Assembly: GCF_037975245.1 (NCBI RefSeq)
Contig: NC_092579.1
Coordinates: forward strand, 1,238,501 to 1,302,500
From: Apostichopus japonicus
Taxonomy: Eukaryota > Echinodermata > Holothuroidea > Aspidochirotida > Stichopodidae
DNA: 64,000 bases
Direction of reading: 5' to 3'
Shown: piece after piece, positions 46,101-58,233 of the stretch
How the letters are laid out: each line of letters opens with the position of its first letter
Numbering within the stretch: the stretch's first letter is position 1
Notes under the pieces: model-generated
Seen by the model: the letters and a program-made list of their open reading frames with translations, nothing else
The model's database searches: none
What the model was told of the DNA's origin: nothing
Made by a program: the position numbers and the translations under genes

Positions 46101-48391
46101 ACGCATATTTACACTGAGAGAACAACCACTGTTTACGCTATATCGTTAGAAATTTCAAGTTTGTTTTACAACTATTGTAAACTATCCGAGAGAAATGCCT
46201 GTCCGTTGTGTTGTTGGGGGCTGCATAAATATCATAACCCATTCAATTAGCCTGCATCCTTGGCTGAAGGACGAAAAAAACACGGCGATTATGACCAAGT
46301 TAGTGCACAACACCAGCGCCGATTTCACTGGGCCTAGCCAGAATACAGCTCCGTATGTAGCGAACACTTCACGGAAGCATACTACGATCCCTCCTTTTTT
46401 ATGAAATAAAACAAATGGGCTTTAACGGGTCGACATAAACAAGTCTTTCTTCTGTCAAGTATTCCACATTAAAAACTCCGAAGACCAGATTGGAGAACAG
46501 GAAACCTCCAATGGGGCAGGTGGCGATCCTTGTACATGTATGAATACATAGCCAACACATGTACATATGGGTTGTAAGTCACCGTAACACAACGCACAAT
46601 ACGGTTTAGGGAGTTCCGCGAATTCCAACAACACATGCACAATATGGACTGGATTTTGTTTTTAAATGCTTCGTTAATGAATTCTTACCACGTTGTATGT
46701 TCCTTGCAATAGTTCCGAACGGGTTTTTTCTTCGATATGTTGTGGAGCTTCAATTTCGGCTCGTTTAACAGGCTCGAACTGATACGGTTCTAACACCTCA
46801 GGTCCACCCTCAACGTTCGGTTCAATATTGGCATGATCATCGCCTTCACTCTCTGCTTCGAATATGAGAAAGGGCACTCTAATTATAGCCCAATTTCACT
46901 GCCTGGTGAAGAACCACTATCACTTTGAACTTCGGTTGCCGCATTTGGTTCTAAATCTGACATTCCACGGGAAATTTCGATCTGATTTCGCGCCGATTTG
47001 CTATCGATTGTTTTGTGTATTTATGTACACTTGTCGTACTGTAAGTATGATATGTGTTCGGAGGAATCAGCGAGAGCCAAATCGTGTTCATATCATGACG
47101 TCATGAGATTAGGAAAATTTTCAGCCGAACGAACTTTTCAAGCCCGAAGAGGGTAAATTAAATCTCAATTTTCCAAGAGAAAAATCAAATTTTTAACTGG
47201 CAAAATGGTTGATATTTGTTGTAGAGAACATGCTTAGATGGATCCCAAAAAGACAGGACGTTGAAATTTTCGTGTCATGGCCACTTTAAAGTATTGTGTA
47301 TCGTCACGCCTGTTTTTTTTTGGTTGTTGAACATATCATTTGGGGCGGAAGGGGATTAAGCGGGAGTAGAGGAGGCACCGAATAATTTTCTAAAGGTATG
47401 GGGTATGACCAAGTGATCATATGACCAAATGTTTACGAGGGTTCTATACGTACATTAGAGATAGTTAATGATGTCACTTAAGTATCTGATTCTTCTTACA
47501 GCTGATAATCAATGTTCTTTCAAAAAGAAGCGTTTTTATGGTACAATCAAGTGTAGTATTTCAAAATCCAGACATGGTTCCTATTCCTTACATGGTAATT
47601 TGTGCAAATGACGTTATGTGTCACGCCCCCACAAATTCTGTGAATACAGTTATAATAAACATTCTTTCTCTCTTACAGGAGTACCGGCGAAACATTTTCT
47701 TGTCTTATGTCTCATTTGGCCTGTTTTTGCTGCAACTTACAGAGCATATATTAAGTTAGGAGTTAAGGGACAGACTGACTTATCTGATAAAATTAGTTGT
47801 CTAACCGTGGCTATTGCTGAGCTTTTATGGGGTTGCTTTATGTTCCAGTTATTCCTGATAAGAATATCTTTTCAAAATCATTTTCAGCTTCTCTTGAAAT
47901 TTCTACAAAAATATGAAGGAGAAACAGAACTATGCCAACAAGTAATAAGACGCGTGTTGGTCGATTTTAAATGTTATCAAAAATGCGTAGCTGCATATAT
48001 GTCTGTGATGATACCCGCCTGCATCTTAGGCGCTGCGACTAGCATCTCGTGGTTCTACATGGTCAACGACATGGTCAACGATGGTAGCAAAGACCACGAG
48101 TGGTTTGTAATGGAGAAAAACGTGAATTTTATGATCTGGTCCGATGTCACCATGTTCTTTTCTCTTGGGCCTCTGGCTGTTGGAGGATTCAACACCAACT
48201 ATATTTGGGAGAGTTTTAAGATCAACGTGATCTTCATGAATCGCGACAAAGAGAAGAAGTTTTGGGATGAAATCGACTGGTTTCTGAAGCACGTGAAATA
48301 TGACGTCCCATTGATCTCACTAAGGTCAATCTTTCTCATAACGAGCTTTTATGTAACTATGGAATTTGGAAAACAAGCCATTGACTTGTGA
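43127..48391 (+). CDS. Seven-TM receptor-like protein 2 (paralogue)
   Basis: Exons 43127-43460, 44684-44980 and 47679-48391 give 447 aa with the same phase-1 introns as the copy at 30,935. Exon 1 and exon 3 are nearly identical in length and sequence to gene 1, while exon 2 is two codons shorter (VRSAMMVPGIW against VRSAFSWRGRGIW). The same seven hydrophobic segments are present and the last ends SFYVTMEFG. Most differences lie in the first membrane segment and the last about 80 residues. The 200 bp before exon 3 are also conserved. Intron 2 is enlarged by a TTAA-flanked element (45,843-47,285). AATAAA lies at 48,662. No stop or frameshift is seen, so both copies look functional. Confidence 0.75.
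46195..46410 (+). pseudogene. THAP-domain remnant, frameshifted
   Basis: It starts MPVRCVVGGC, has LHPWLKDEK and ADFTGPS, and after a one-base shift continues SVCSEHFTEAYYDPSFF. Together these supply the C..C...C..H order of a THAP zinc finger (C2CH). The frameshift lies between the FTGPS block and the CSEH block (about 46,330-46,345). THAP domains bind DNA and are common in transposases. Confidence 0.6.
46674..46877 (-). pseudogene. Acidic protein fragment inside the TTAA element
   Basis: A minus-strand open frame contains an acidic stretch and EVLEPYQFEPVK. After LLQGTYNV it meets a possible donor GTAAGA. The PYQFEPV phrase recalls multi-copy invertebrate proteins with a P2X7-like C-terminal domain, but the domain itself is not visible here. 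Low certainty. Confidence 0.25.
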
Positions 48392-49479
48392 ACATGGAAT
48401 GTCTGAAGTAAATTGCGGTTTCAAACCTCGGCTTAAAATCTAATATCCTTTATTGACAGACATGTTCCAATCAATGGATATTAAAAGAAGATGGAAGGTG
48501 AATGAAGGTCCATATCTGAGATACGGGTAGAACGCTGTCCGAATGTGTGTGTCGGTTACATCTGCAATTTTGTGTTACAATTCCACCTAAACGACTCTGC
48601 TGATATTCTTCACACTTGTTAGAAAGGTAACCCATATTGAGACTTGTGCTTTGCAGTCTGCAATAAACGAAAAGTCAAAGGTCAGAGAAGTAAAATATCA
48701 AATTAAGCGAAAATCTACTTTTTGCAAGGAGAAACCTTCAATAGGTTACAGTTTTTCACAAATATCATGAACACGATTAGTGTAATCAAACTATGTTTTA
48801 CAGTGCATGGTAACTGCATGAGTTCAAATGTTACGAAATCAAGGTCAAATAAAAAGTTTAAGTGGACGACCAATGCCACATAGGCCTATGTCGTTTTCTA
48901 TCGCTCTGATTAAAAGAAATATATCACATATGTAAGTTTCTCGTGCTCTAATTGGACGATCATTGAAAGAAATGTCGTTCTTTTAAAGTGTAGTATAATA
49001 TGCTTAGAACTAATAGTATTATTTGATCATTTTTTCCTATTTCCACCATTAAATTGATTTCATATTGATGAATTATTACTGAAAGAACCTCTCCCCTGTT
49101 ATGAACCTATGGAAAGGGCCCCACTCTCCAGATAAAACGACTAGTTTAAAGCACAACTTTCATTCTCAGTACTAGTGTCCTAGGTATATCACGTGCATTC
49201 CTGTGCTACGCATGTCGTCACGTGACGAGTCAAGTACCGCTGTTTAATCATTGTTACTTGCTGACCTATTTTAATTATCATGGATCAGATGACCTCTCCC
49301 TATTGTGACCTTTTCATTAATTATCTGTAGTTATGGTCAATCCATAAATAATTAAGATGAATATAAATTTCTCAAATTACTGAATATAACAGAATGTGAT
49401 AAATCAAATTACCATATATTACCATATATTACCCTATATGTACTCCAAATTAAATGAACTCCTTTCATTCTTCTGTGTG

Positions 49480-49765
49480 AAAATCGCTTTTGTTGCTGCT
49501 GCTGCCCCTTCTCTGTGGAACAGCCTTCCTGAACATGTAAACCACAGTCCATCTCTTTCTTCTTTTAAACGCTCTCTCAAGACTCATCTGATGAAAACTG
49601 TTTAATGAATTGTTCACTGTTGCCAATTTTTGATTGCATTATTGTCTTGTACTATGTTTACTGAGTTTTGTTTTGCTGTCGCACTGTTTGTGAAACTGCG
49701 CCATTAGCGTCTTTTTGACGGATAATAGCGCATTATAAATGTCCATTATTTTTTATTATTCTCAC
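49480..49765 (+). pseudogene. 5'-truncated CR1/L2-like LINE 3' end
   Basis: The open frame ends APSLWNSLPEHV..SLSSFKRSLKTHLM..., a pattern typical of the C-terminus of CR1/L2-group LINE ORF2 proteins (stop at 49,603). A short 3' region ending in GCGCATTATAAAT and T/A-rich sequence follows. Everything 5' is missing. Confidence 0.65.
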
Positions 49766-50166
49766 GTTCAGTTTCTTTTCCCTTTTTCCTTGTTCTTGTC
49801 GGTTATCAAGAGATCTGCTGGTTATTATTGCTTTCATAAACTTATATTCAAAATAGGCTATCTTGCATAAACAAAAAAAGATGCACCTAAGAGACTTAAG
49901 AATGAAGCTACCTTTGTCATTACAGAGTGTTATTAAGCATTGTAATATTTCGCACCATGCAAAATGTCATAATTTGAAAAGCGTCAGAAAATGACCTATT
50001 TTTCTTACGAGAATAACGTAGCACATCACTAAACTCCGTTCACGATTTCCATGGCAAATACTACAGCGGAGAGGAAGTCATAACTCAGTGACGTCACACG
50101 AGTAGAATGATTGAATTAACCAATGTTGGCAGCAGACGGCTATATAGGGACAAACATATTAAGGAA

Positions 50167-50950
50167 ATGAGAACATGGCCTCTTATCATTTGGATTTAAA
50201 ATGAATTGTAGGTGAGCGAAGGTGTGAGTCATATGAAATGGAATATTAACAGGAAATCCTGAGAATAATCGGTAGAAGAGTAATCAATGGGTTATCAGCG
50301 ACCCCCGAATACAGGAGGACTCTGATCTTACATCCTGCTATGAGACGGTTTATGATAACAGCAGCATAACACGGGAAGGATCATCTAGTGAATGTTTGGC
50401 ATGTGTCCCACTTTGGTGGGATAATTATGGTCACGTGATGAAATACATAGAAGAATCGATTGGTAAGATATACTTTATAACAATGGTCAGGTGGAGATAT
50501 AGAATGTAGCCATCTTGTTGTGTTGTATGCATATAATTGGTTAAAAGGATGGTGGTGTATCGTCAACCCAATCATATGTCATGAACCTGGAGTTCCTTTT
50601 CTGCATTTCATTTCTGATGTGAGCTGCATCATTTTCTCCCCCCTACTTCTCGTCTCAAATATTGGAACCATGCCAGAAGTTGGTTCGTCTCCATTCTTAT
50701 TCTTACTATAACTGTGGCCATTATGATCTACGAGATAAAAATACTCATACGAGCTTATTTCGCTAAAATAAAATCTCATCGTGAATTTGTTGTCTTACAT
50801 AGCATTCTTCTCTCATCTAGTCGTTTGTTTCGTGTATGACCGTCTATTCGATGGTCAGAAGTGCATTCTCTTTGAGGGGACCAGGAATATCATGGGCTGT
50901 AAATGCTCGCTTTATTGTACAGCGCCCCCATATTTTAGGCTTGTGCCAAA
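50167..50950 (+). pseudogene. Third, broken copy of the seven-TM gene
   Basis: The exon 1-like part (50,167-50,462) keeps stretches such as GAAGGATCATCTAGTGAATG and the donor GGTAAGATATACTTTA, but has lost the start region and carries frameshifts and stops. The exon 2-like part (50,652-50,950) starts at GTCTCAAATATTGG, but the acceptor AG is replaced (TTCTCG instead of TGCAGG) and the frame is shifted. No exon 3 follows. It is a dead 3'-truncated duplicate of the genes at 30,935 and 43,127. Confidence 0.8.
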
Positions 50951-51339
50951 TATATGAGCTGTATTTTGTTTAATTTTTTTTTCAAGTAAACATCAACAAT
51001 ACTGTCTATACAGGCTATCCTATACAGTCTTTATGCTAAATCAAACGTTGTGGCTGCACAGTTTTTGTCAATGATATTTCAAACTGCTGCTATTGACTCT
51101 TTGACAGTCCAGAAGTACTAACGACCAGGAAAACATTTTAGAAGTATACCTGCAACCGCCGCCGTTGCGAGAGATCATGTATGAATCCGTATACAGTTCA
51201 GCTTGCGGGGTGATTACTGGAAATTCTGAAGTAATGGTGAAGGAAAGGCAAATCAAAAATTGAACTTGCAGGTAACTACATCGAATCCTAGTAATTATAT
51301 TATATGGGTATCAGGTTTAAATTGCCCTCTTTGGTCTAA

Positions 51340-51960
51340 CTCAAGAATACTGCACGGCGCTGCTGGCCCTACATGCTTTCACACATTGTGAACACAACCA
51401 GTGCCTTCCGAGGGAAAGGGAAAGTGAAACCAATCAAAGTGATGCAGAAGCCTCCAAAATTCCAGCCCATCCTGGCAGAGCTTGGACGTAAATGGGAGGT
51501 CACAGATGAGCTGTTTGCTGGTCTGGAAGAATTCACCTGTGCTATCTATGGTCGACCAAGATTCAAAAGCATAGATAAACTTCGGTTCACCCATATCAAA
51601 GAGTAGTGTTGCGATGATCCTAAATTGCATCTTGGTCGCAATGTGGACCTGGCGATGCTACCACCCTGCCGTGGAGTGTTGCAACAGCATATCTGTAGAG
51701 TTAACTACCAGGTCGCTATATGGAGACGTGCAGACATTCCCGTTCAAGACGTTCCATCGCCAACAGATGGACATGGATGGACTCTGAAGTCTGGTTTCCT
51801 GGAGCCATTGTGGGTGGACGGACCAATTCCTCGCCAAGCGCTAGTGGACCAAGTGGAAGTACTTGACCCAAGCTTCAGATGATGAAGATTCTGATGACCA
51901 AGACTCACTACCTGCTCCATCAGAAAGGGATGGCAGTGACAGTGAGAGTGAATTGTAGTA
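51340..51960 (+). pseudogene. Second fragment of the HAFTHC / TTSAF element gene
   Basis: Reading across frames: LLALHAFTHC, then TTSAFRGKGKVKPIKVMQK, then WEVTDELFAGLEEFTCAIYG, a TAG stop at 51,604, LAMLPPCRGVLQQHICRVNY, GHGW, LEPLWVDGPIPRQALVDQVE and an acidic end. It is the part missing from the copy at 21,743-24,697, so the two fragments together outline the C-terminal half of one protein family. Damage here: a one-base shift after HAFTHC, an in-frame stop and further frame changes. Confidence 0.6.
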
Positions 51961-52164
51961 CAGGTGGGAAGTTACATCAGGATAACTGTAAATCTAGAGA
52001 AGTACTTGTATCACATGTAAGTTCTGCATGCCAAGCAGCCATTTTGGAATTCAAGATGGTTGAGCATGTTTCCAACAAAGGGGCCCAGCATTAATATCAC
52101 TAAACCTAGTGAAATACTTGACGATAAAAACATGGCAATGTTTTATTTTGTTTTATTTTTATAA

Positions 52165-52600
52165 TGTTGTTGATCTTATTGGATTCCCTAACTCTGAAAA
52201 CATGGGTTTGTGAAAGTGAAAATAGTTCCAAATGGCGGCCATTTTGAATTTCAATATGGCTTCCTCAGCATAATCTCCCAGTGTTAATGTTGTTATTCTT
52301 ATTGGATTCCTTGACCCTGAAAACATGGGTATAGACACCAGAATTATAACTCTATGTGACTTAAAAGCTGAGTTATAGGTAAAAATAGTTCCGAATTGGC
52401 GGCCATTTTGAATTTCAAAATGGCCGCTGCAGCGCAATGATCCAATGGTTATGTCTTTGTTCTTACTGGATTCCTTGACCCAGGAAACAAGGGTATAAAC
52501 ACCAGAAATATAACTCTATGAGCCTTAGGCGCCGAGATATGGGTGAAAATAGTTCCAAATGGCGGCTATTTTGGAAAATGGCGGAAATGCAGAGTCGATC
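52165..52600 (+). repeat. Tandem repeat with AAATGGCGGCCATTTTGAA units
   Basis: About three diverged units carry TTGGATTCCTTGACCC, GAAAACATGGGTATA-GACACC, ATAGTTCC and the near-palindrome AATGGCGGCCATTTTGAATT. The phrases GACACCA..AT..TAACTATG and GGCCGCC also occur in the arms of the element at 21,265-25,215, so this is probably the subterminal repeat block of the same family. Confidence 0.7.
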
Positions 52601-54328
52601 CCAACATTATCGTGTGATATAATGTTTTAAGTACATCTGTAAATATGAGTAAACATTCCCCAACAGAATTTACAACTTGGGTTTAATTTGAAAAAGCAAA
52701 TTGTGATACCAAAAAAAAAATGAAATTGTTATCTTTCACTGTAAAATGTAGCCTATAAATTCTGTAGAGTTTGACAGTACACCAGGCTTGAAATCTCTTA
52801 CTAACAGGGCAAGAGTTTGATGATGTTAAAGAATTCCTGGTCACATGTGAGGTCATCCTTTTTACTACTTTATTTTAGCCTAATATTTTTGTTGTTATTA
52901 TTATAATTGTTTTTTTTAGGGGTGGTAGAGTCACAGTTTTATGATACATATTTATCTTTCCAACTATAAGTTTCCAATGCTAGGCCAGGAAAATATCAGG
53001 GCCTGGTACACAACACATGGATGGCTTTTGAAATTGGGCTATATATATATATCCAAGTGGTTCTTGACTTTGTAAAGATCCCTGTGTAAAGACGGATTAC
53101 CAATATGTTTTTTGCCTTTGTTGATATCACATGACTTATGATATACTTTACACCTCATACAGTATCTATGCCTAAATATTGAATTCATCAAAATAACAAT
53201 TTATTATATCAATACTACTGTATCTGAGAACTTAGAAACCCCCAGCAACAATATGATTTCCCACACACACCCGATAGTATATGTACCATGTTTGACATTT
53301 CCATACATTCTGATGTCTTGAAGAAATGACAAGTTGATGGTTTACACATCCTCTTGTATCTACTAGAAATTTTAAGTAAACCACTGTTTGAGCTTTAACC
53401 TCTTTAACCTGACTCAGTAGGACCAACACCCTTCTCATCATATAAAAGTACTGTAGCTAGTGTACAAGTATATGTAGCAGCATTGGCATAATGTCAAGAT
53501 AATGCTGTTACAATATATATCTCTGCTTGCCCTCTAATGGTAGTTGACATCCACCAAAGGACCACAGGCTTCAGCTTCTCATAAACTGGGACCGATCCCA
53601 TGTACCACAATATATAATGTAAAACTCTTTGAACTTGGCTAAGCCCAAGATGCATCTAAATAGACTGAGTTGGCTGAAGACTTATGATAAATACTTGCAC
53701 AGGGGTTCCTATCAATTAAAAACTCTATTACATTAATTATATCAAAATTAAGAAACCAATCAATCAAACAACAATGATGACCAACTAAATCCACCATGAC
53801 CAGCATATTAATGATGATCTAACACATCAATTATTAATGTAGCTGAACAAATAAATCATAACATGGTAATTACATAGTATGTTGATCAAACTAACAATGT
53901 ATAACACATGAAGTATCTTTATGCTGACTGTTGATCAAGCTAATCAATTGTGAGTAACTATCATATTATTTGTGATGTCAAACTAGTCAATCGTGTAGCT
54001 TTTCATAATAAATGATTACCAACAAGACAAATAGTGACCAAACCAATCAGACATAAACAATGTTACTTATATCACAATCAACGTATTCAATCACAATCAA
54101 CTGCTATATTAATAATAATGTAACTTATATGCAGGTAAACAATTCAATCGAAACCAGCTGATCGTCTTGGAATACAGCAAATTCCTGTTCGATATAGAGC
54201 TAAAAATGCCCCCATATTACCCAAGCACCGTGGTCAAAATTCCCAATGTTGAATATGGCCTCTGACCCCCTTCCCTCTCTTGTGATTATGATGATGTGAT
54301 TTACATATTCTACTGTGTATTTTGCAAA
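52601..54328. other. Spacer, no recognised feature
   Basis: AT-rich sequence without exon, RNA gene or element end that I can support. Confidence 0.35.
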
Positions 54329-54616
54329 GTCTGTTCAAAGTATCTCTTTCGAGATCCGGCTTTAGGAATCACAAATGACTTCGAGTTGTTTAGAATCATG
54401 TTAGATCTCTAGAGTAAGGCAAAATATGACACCAAGACAGAACTATAATTGTTCGATACAGGTGGCAACAGCCTACAGTGGAATACGACCTTCTTTACCG
54501 GTTTCGAAGCTATATACATACAATTAGTGGGTCCGCATATAAGGCGGGAGCCCGGTTCGAATCCCGGTGGAGGATGGAAGTTTTTTTCGCCGTTCTGGAT
54601 TTTCCATCTAAAACAT

Positions 54617-54684
<68 letters not shown>
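54329..54684 (+). mobile_element. tRNA-like SINE with (TA)n tail
   Basis: It begins GTCTGTTCAAAGTATCTCTT and is collinear with 57,881-58,230. The tRNA-like part keeps the B box (GGTTCGAATCCCGGTGGAGG) but lost the A-box half. It ends in a (TA)n tract of about 64 bp. Confidence 0.7.
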
Positions 54685-54689
<5 letters not shown>

Positions 54690-55304
54690 AAGAGGTCAAA
54701 CTGTGAATTCAGAGGCATATAGTTAGGCTTTAACTCAAGGTTGTGCAAGTAAATGCTTTTCAAAATGGTCCCCGACGTCAAATCATTGCTTTGCTATTAC
54801 TGTTTTAACGTGCAGGTGTGAAAAACATACTTATCTCCGTATACAGTATGATTAAGATCGAAGGAGTTTTGACAGGAAATGGTGTGGAAAACATTACACG
54901 TACGGTATTTTCCCTTTTAAATCCCTTAACTCTTTTCAAACAATCCTTGACTTTTCACGGTGGTTTCCTGTTTCCTCTTCACCGTTATTATTAGTCATGC
55001 TGAATAATGTGCGTCAGTAAAGAGCAAACACATCGATCGATTTAAATACACAGACTGGTGGTTCTGTCTTCTGTGCTTAATGTATTGACCGTCTTTCAAT
55101 AGGGTCTAAGTATTACCAGTCACTGCACTCTCAATTATTATATATTTATACCGTTATTCTATGGAGAACGAAAGTTTTTGATATCTTTGCAAATTCAACA
55201 TTCGTAGGCTTCATGCTATTGGTGACGTTGGTGATTAAAATTGAGATATTATATATGATATATAGATATATATATAATATATAACTAACTATATTCAAGA
55301 AAAT

Positions 55305-56701
55305 ATGGATGGACAAGCGATCCATTTAACCAGGTTATTTTTTATCTTCTTGGTCGGATTATCTTCCCAGGCCCAGGCCCAGTCAAGTAGTGAAAGTTGG
55401 TCCTACTACCTAGATTCAGGTAAACCTTTATAACGTTTCTTGATTTGAGTACCACAATTAACATGTGCTTAAACAAGGTGCATGGGTATATTATGACGGA
55501 CCATTGGGAGCTTTAACCAGGCCATGGGGGGGGGGGCAACAAGGCGGATTTAGGGATAAAAAGGTAGTGAGAGGACTCAGGGTTCGTTGAAGCCGACTCT
55601 TAGAGTGGGTCTTATTCGATAGCAGAAATTCTGAATTGGTGCAATGTGAGGAATGGTGTAGGCTATTAATACGGACTATAACTATAGGTTTATACGCTAC
55701 AGTTTCTGTTAGCCTAAGAACTAAGTAAGGCACGGATGTGTATCTGCCCTCCCCTTCACCCCACCTACTAGACCCCTCTTATTGGTTCTGTCAACATATA
55801 GGGTTTTCTAAACTCTATAAGGTATACGATTTACAAAGTGTTGAAACTATAGCATTCCTTATTTGTAGCGTCGTTTCCTAAATGCAGGAGTTCACTGCAT
55901 ATTTCAATAGGCAGTAATTTCGGTATTTATCGATATTATATCTCCTCTCCCGTAAATCCTGGAGCCGCCAATAAAGTACATGCTGAAATAGGCATTGAAT
56001 TAAAGTATATATTACAACTTTTCTCTTGAGGGGTTTAACATGCGGTTAAAGCTTTTAAAAGCTGTTTTGACGTTTACTCGATATGCAAGCATGTATGGAT
56101 TATGGTATATATGAATGCATTTATATCCGCATGCTCTAAATATGGAATGTATACGAAGTGTGTAAAAAAGGTTATGAAATGTGTGAAGCTTTGATACATT
56201 AAGTATAGAGTTCTACTTTTGTCTTTTGTCTTACACCTCCAGGCAGTTGACCGAGATAATACAATACCTCTGGTTTAATGGCCTTCGTATTTGTTCCACT
56301 AAGTTACATTTTTCTAATCTATATACGAGATTAATGAAGAATTGTTCACACTTGCATGTTATTATCTTGTACACCCTTCTTGTTTGTTGTTTTAGCAAGC
56401 CCTTGCTCCTTTAGGGGAGCGTTACTTCTTCATGACCAGCGTGTTAGGCTTGGTCCGTGTACTGCGTGTCGTTGTAATAATGGAACAACGAATTGCATAA
56501 TTGAAGCTTGTCCTCCTGTATCGTGTGGAGTTTGGTATCCAGACGTTTGCTGTACCTTTTGCGTATACAGTAAGATTTCGTATCACAGATTTAACATATA
56601 GGTCAATATATGAATATAAATTTGAATTCATTATTATATCTATCTATCTATCTATCATCTATCATCCATCCATCCATCCACCCACCCACCCACCCATCCA
56701 T

Positions 56702-56789
<88 letters not shown>

Positions 56790-57807
56790 ACGTTGGATTG
56801 CGAGAGGTCTCGATAATTAATTTTTGACGAGACACAAGCCTGGGTTCGTTTTTGAAAGGAACACAGACAAATTGACGAGTCTAGAGAATTTAAATGAGAA
56901 CATAAACTATATTGAACAATGGAGTTTGAACCAACAACAACAAATGGTAATTACAAATGTATAGAAAATTACTCACAAGCTTAACAAGATAGGATACACT
57001 TTAAAACACGCTGGTCTCTTCCAACGGCGATATCCCTCAGCGGCCACGACCTTGATGACGACGATTCTCGGTCCGTTGTACCGCGAAATTCACTGGTCCT
57101 CGACGAAGTTTCTCGCGATCTCAGAAACAGCAGTCACCTTCTTTCCGGCGATGCTCCAAAATAGAAGACGGACTTCCAGCCACAATCGAGTGAAGCACAA
57201 GTCGAGCTCTTCGCCGACTAAATATTACCAGAGTCAGTCCAAAATCAGCTTTATAGCCACCAACTCCTGGCGTAACGAACTTCCTCAACGGAGACAGAAA
57301 TTCTTCACCTTCTCCGAAATAACGACTGGAAAACTGTACTCTCACAGCAAAGTCCTCTTCAAACTTCTGAATGGAAGAGTAGAATCAATCTTGGTATTGA
57401 TATCTCAATCCTTCAGAAACTACTGGCAGTTGAGCACTGACGATATATAGTAGAATGGTATAATATGTGTCGTCGCTTGTATTCGTTCAGAAATTGAGAA
57501 ACTCTCCGATCTAGGCGGGTTTTTATACGATTCGCCATGTCAAGAATCATCTAGAGTGCACAGCTTACACGCGATTTCACGTAAACCGACGTTAACCCGA
57601 GACCAGCGTGTCATCGTAAGGAATATATCAGAACAATCGTGTATTATAACATTCTGACACGGTAACTCGACCTAGTTTCTCAAATATTGATTTATCACGT
57701 AGGCAATTTCAAATACTTTCTATATTATAACATTAGGTTCCTTACTAGCAGTGACTAGCGTTAGGCTACAATGGGCCCTCGTAACAATATGAATATATAT
57801 ATATATA

Positions 57808-57883
<76 letters not shown>

Positions 57884-58199
57884 GTCCAAAGTATCTCTTT
57901 CGAGATACGGCTTTAGGAATCACAAATGATTTCGAGTTGGTTAGCATCATGTTTGATCTCTAGAGTAAAGCAAAATATGTCACCAAAAGCAGAACTAGTA
58001 TTGTTCGATACAGGTGACAAATGCCTACAGTGGAATTACGATCTTCCTTACCGGTTTCGAACCTCTGGACATACAATCAGCGTCCATAGCCTAGTGGTTA
58101 GGGTGTCCGCGTACAGAGCGGAAGGCCCGTGGTTCGAATCCCGGTGGAGGCTGAACGTTTTTTCACTGTTCTGGATTTTCCAACTCATTACGATTTTCA

Positions 58200-58233
<34 letters not shown>

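Larger units (their letters stand above)
45843..47285. mobile_element. TTAA-flanked 1.44-kb element with THAP remnant (Kolobok-like)
   Basis: The inverted ends are AGAGGCCATGACATGAAAA on the left and the complement of AGTGGCCATGACACGAAAA on the right, each bordered by TTAA (45839-45842 and 47286-47289). It contains a THAP-like segment on + (46,195-46,410) and an acidic possible exon on - (46,674-46,877). THAP domains together with TTAA duplication are the hallmarks of the Kolobok superfamily. No full transposase is present. It lies in intron 2 of seven-TM gene 2. Confidence 0.65.

Noticed and set aside
58080-58152. tRNA gene candidate
   Set aside because: It has A and B boxes and a good anticodon stem, but also an acceptor mismatch, a SINE body on both sides and sister copies. 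It is a SINE head, not a tRNA gene.
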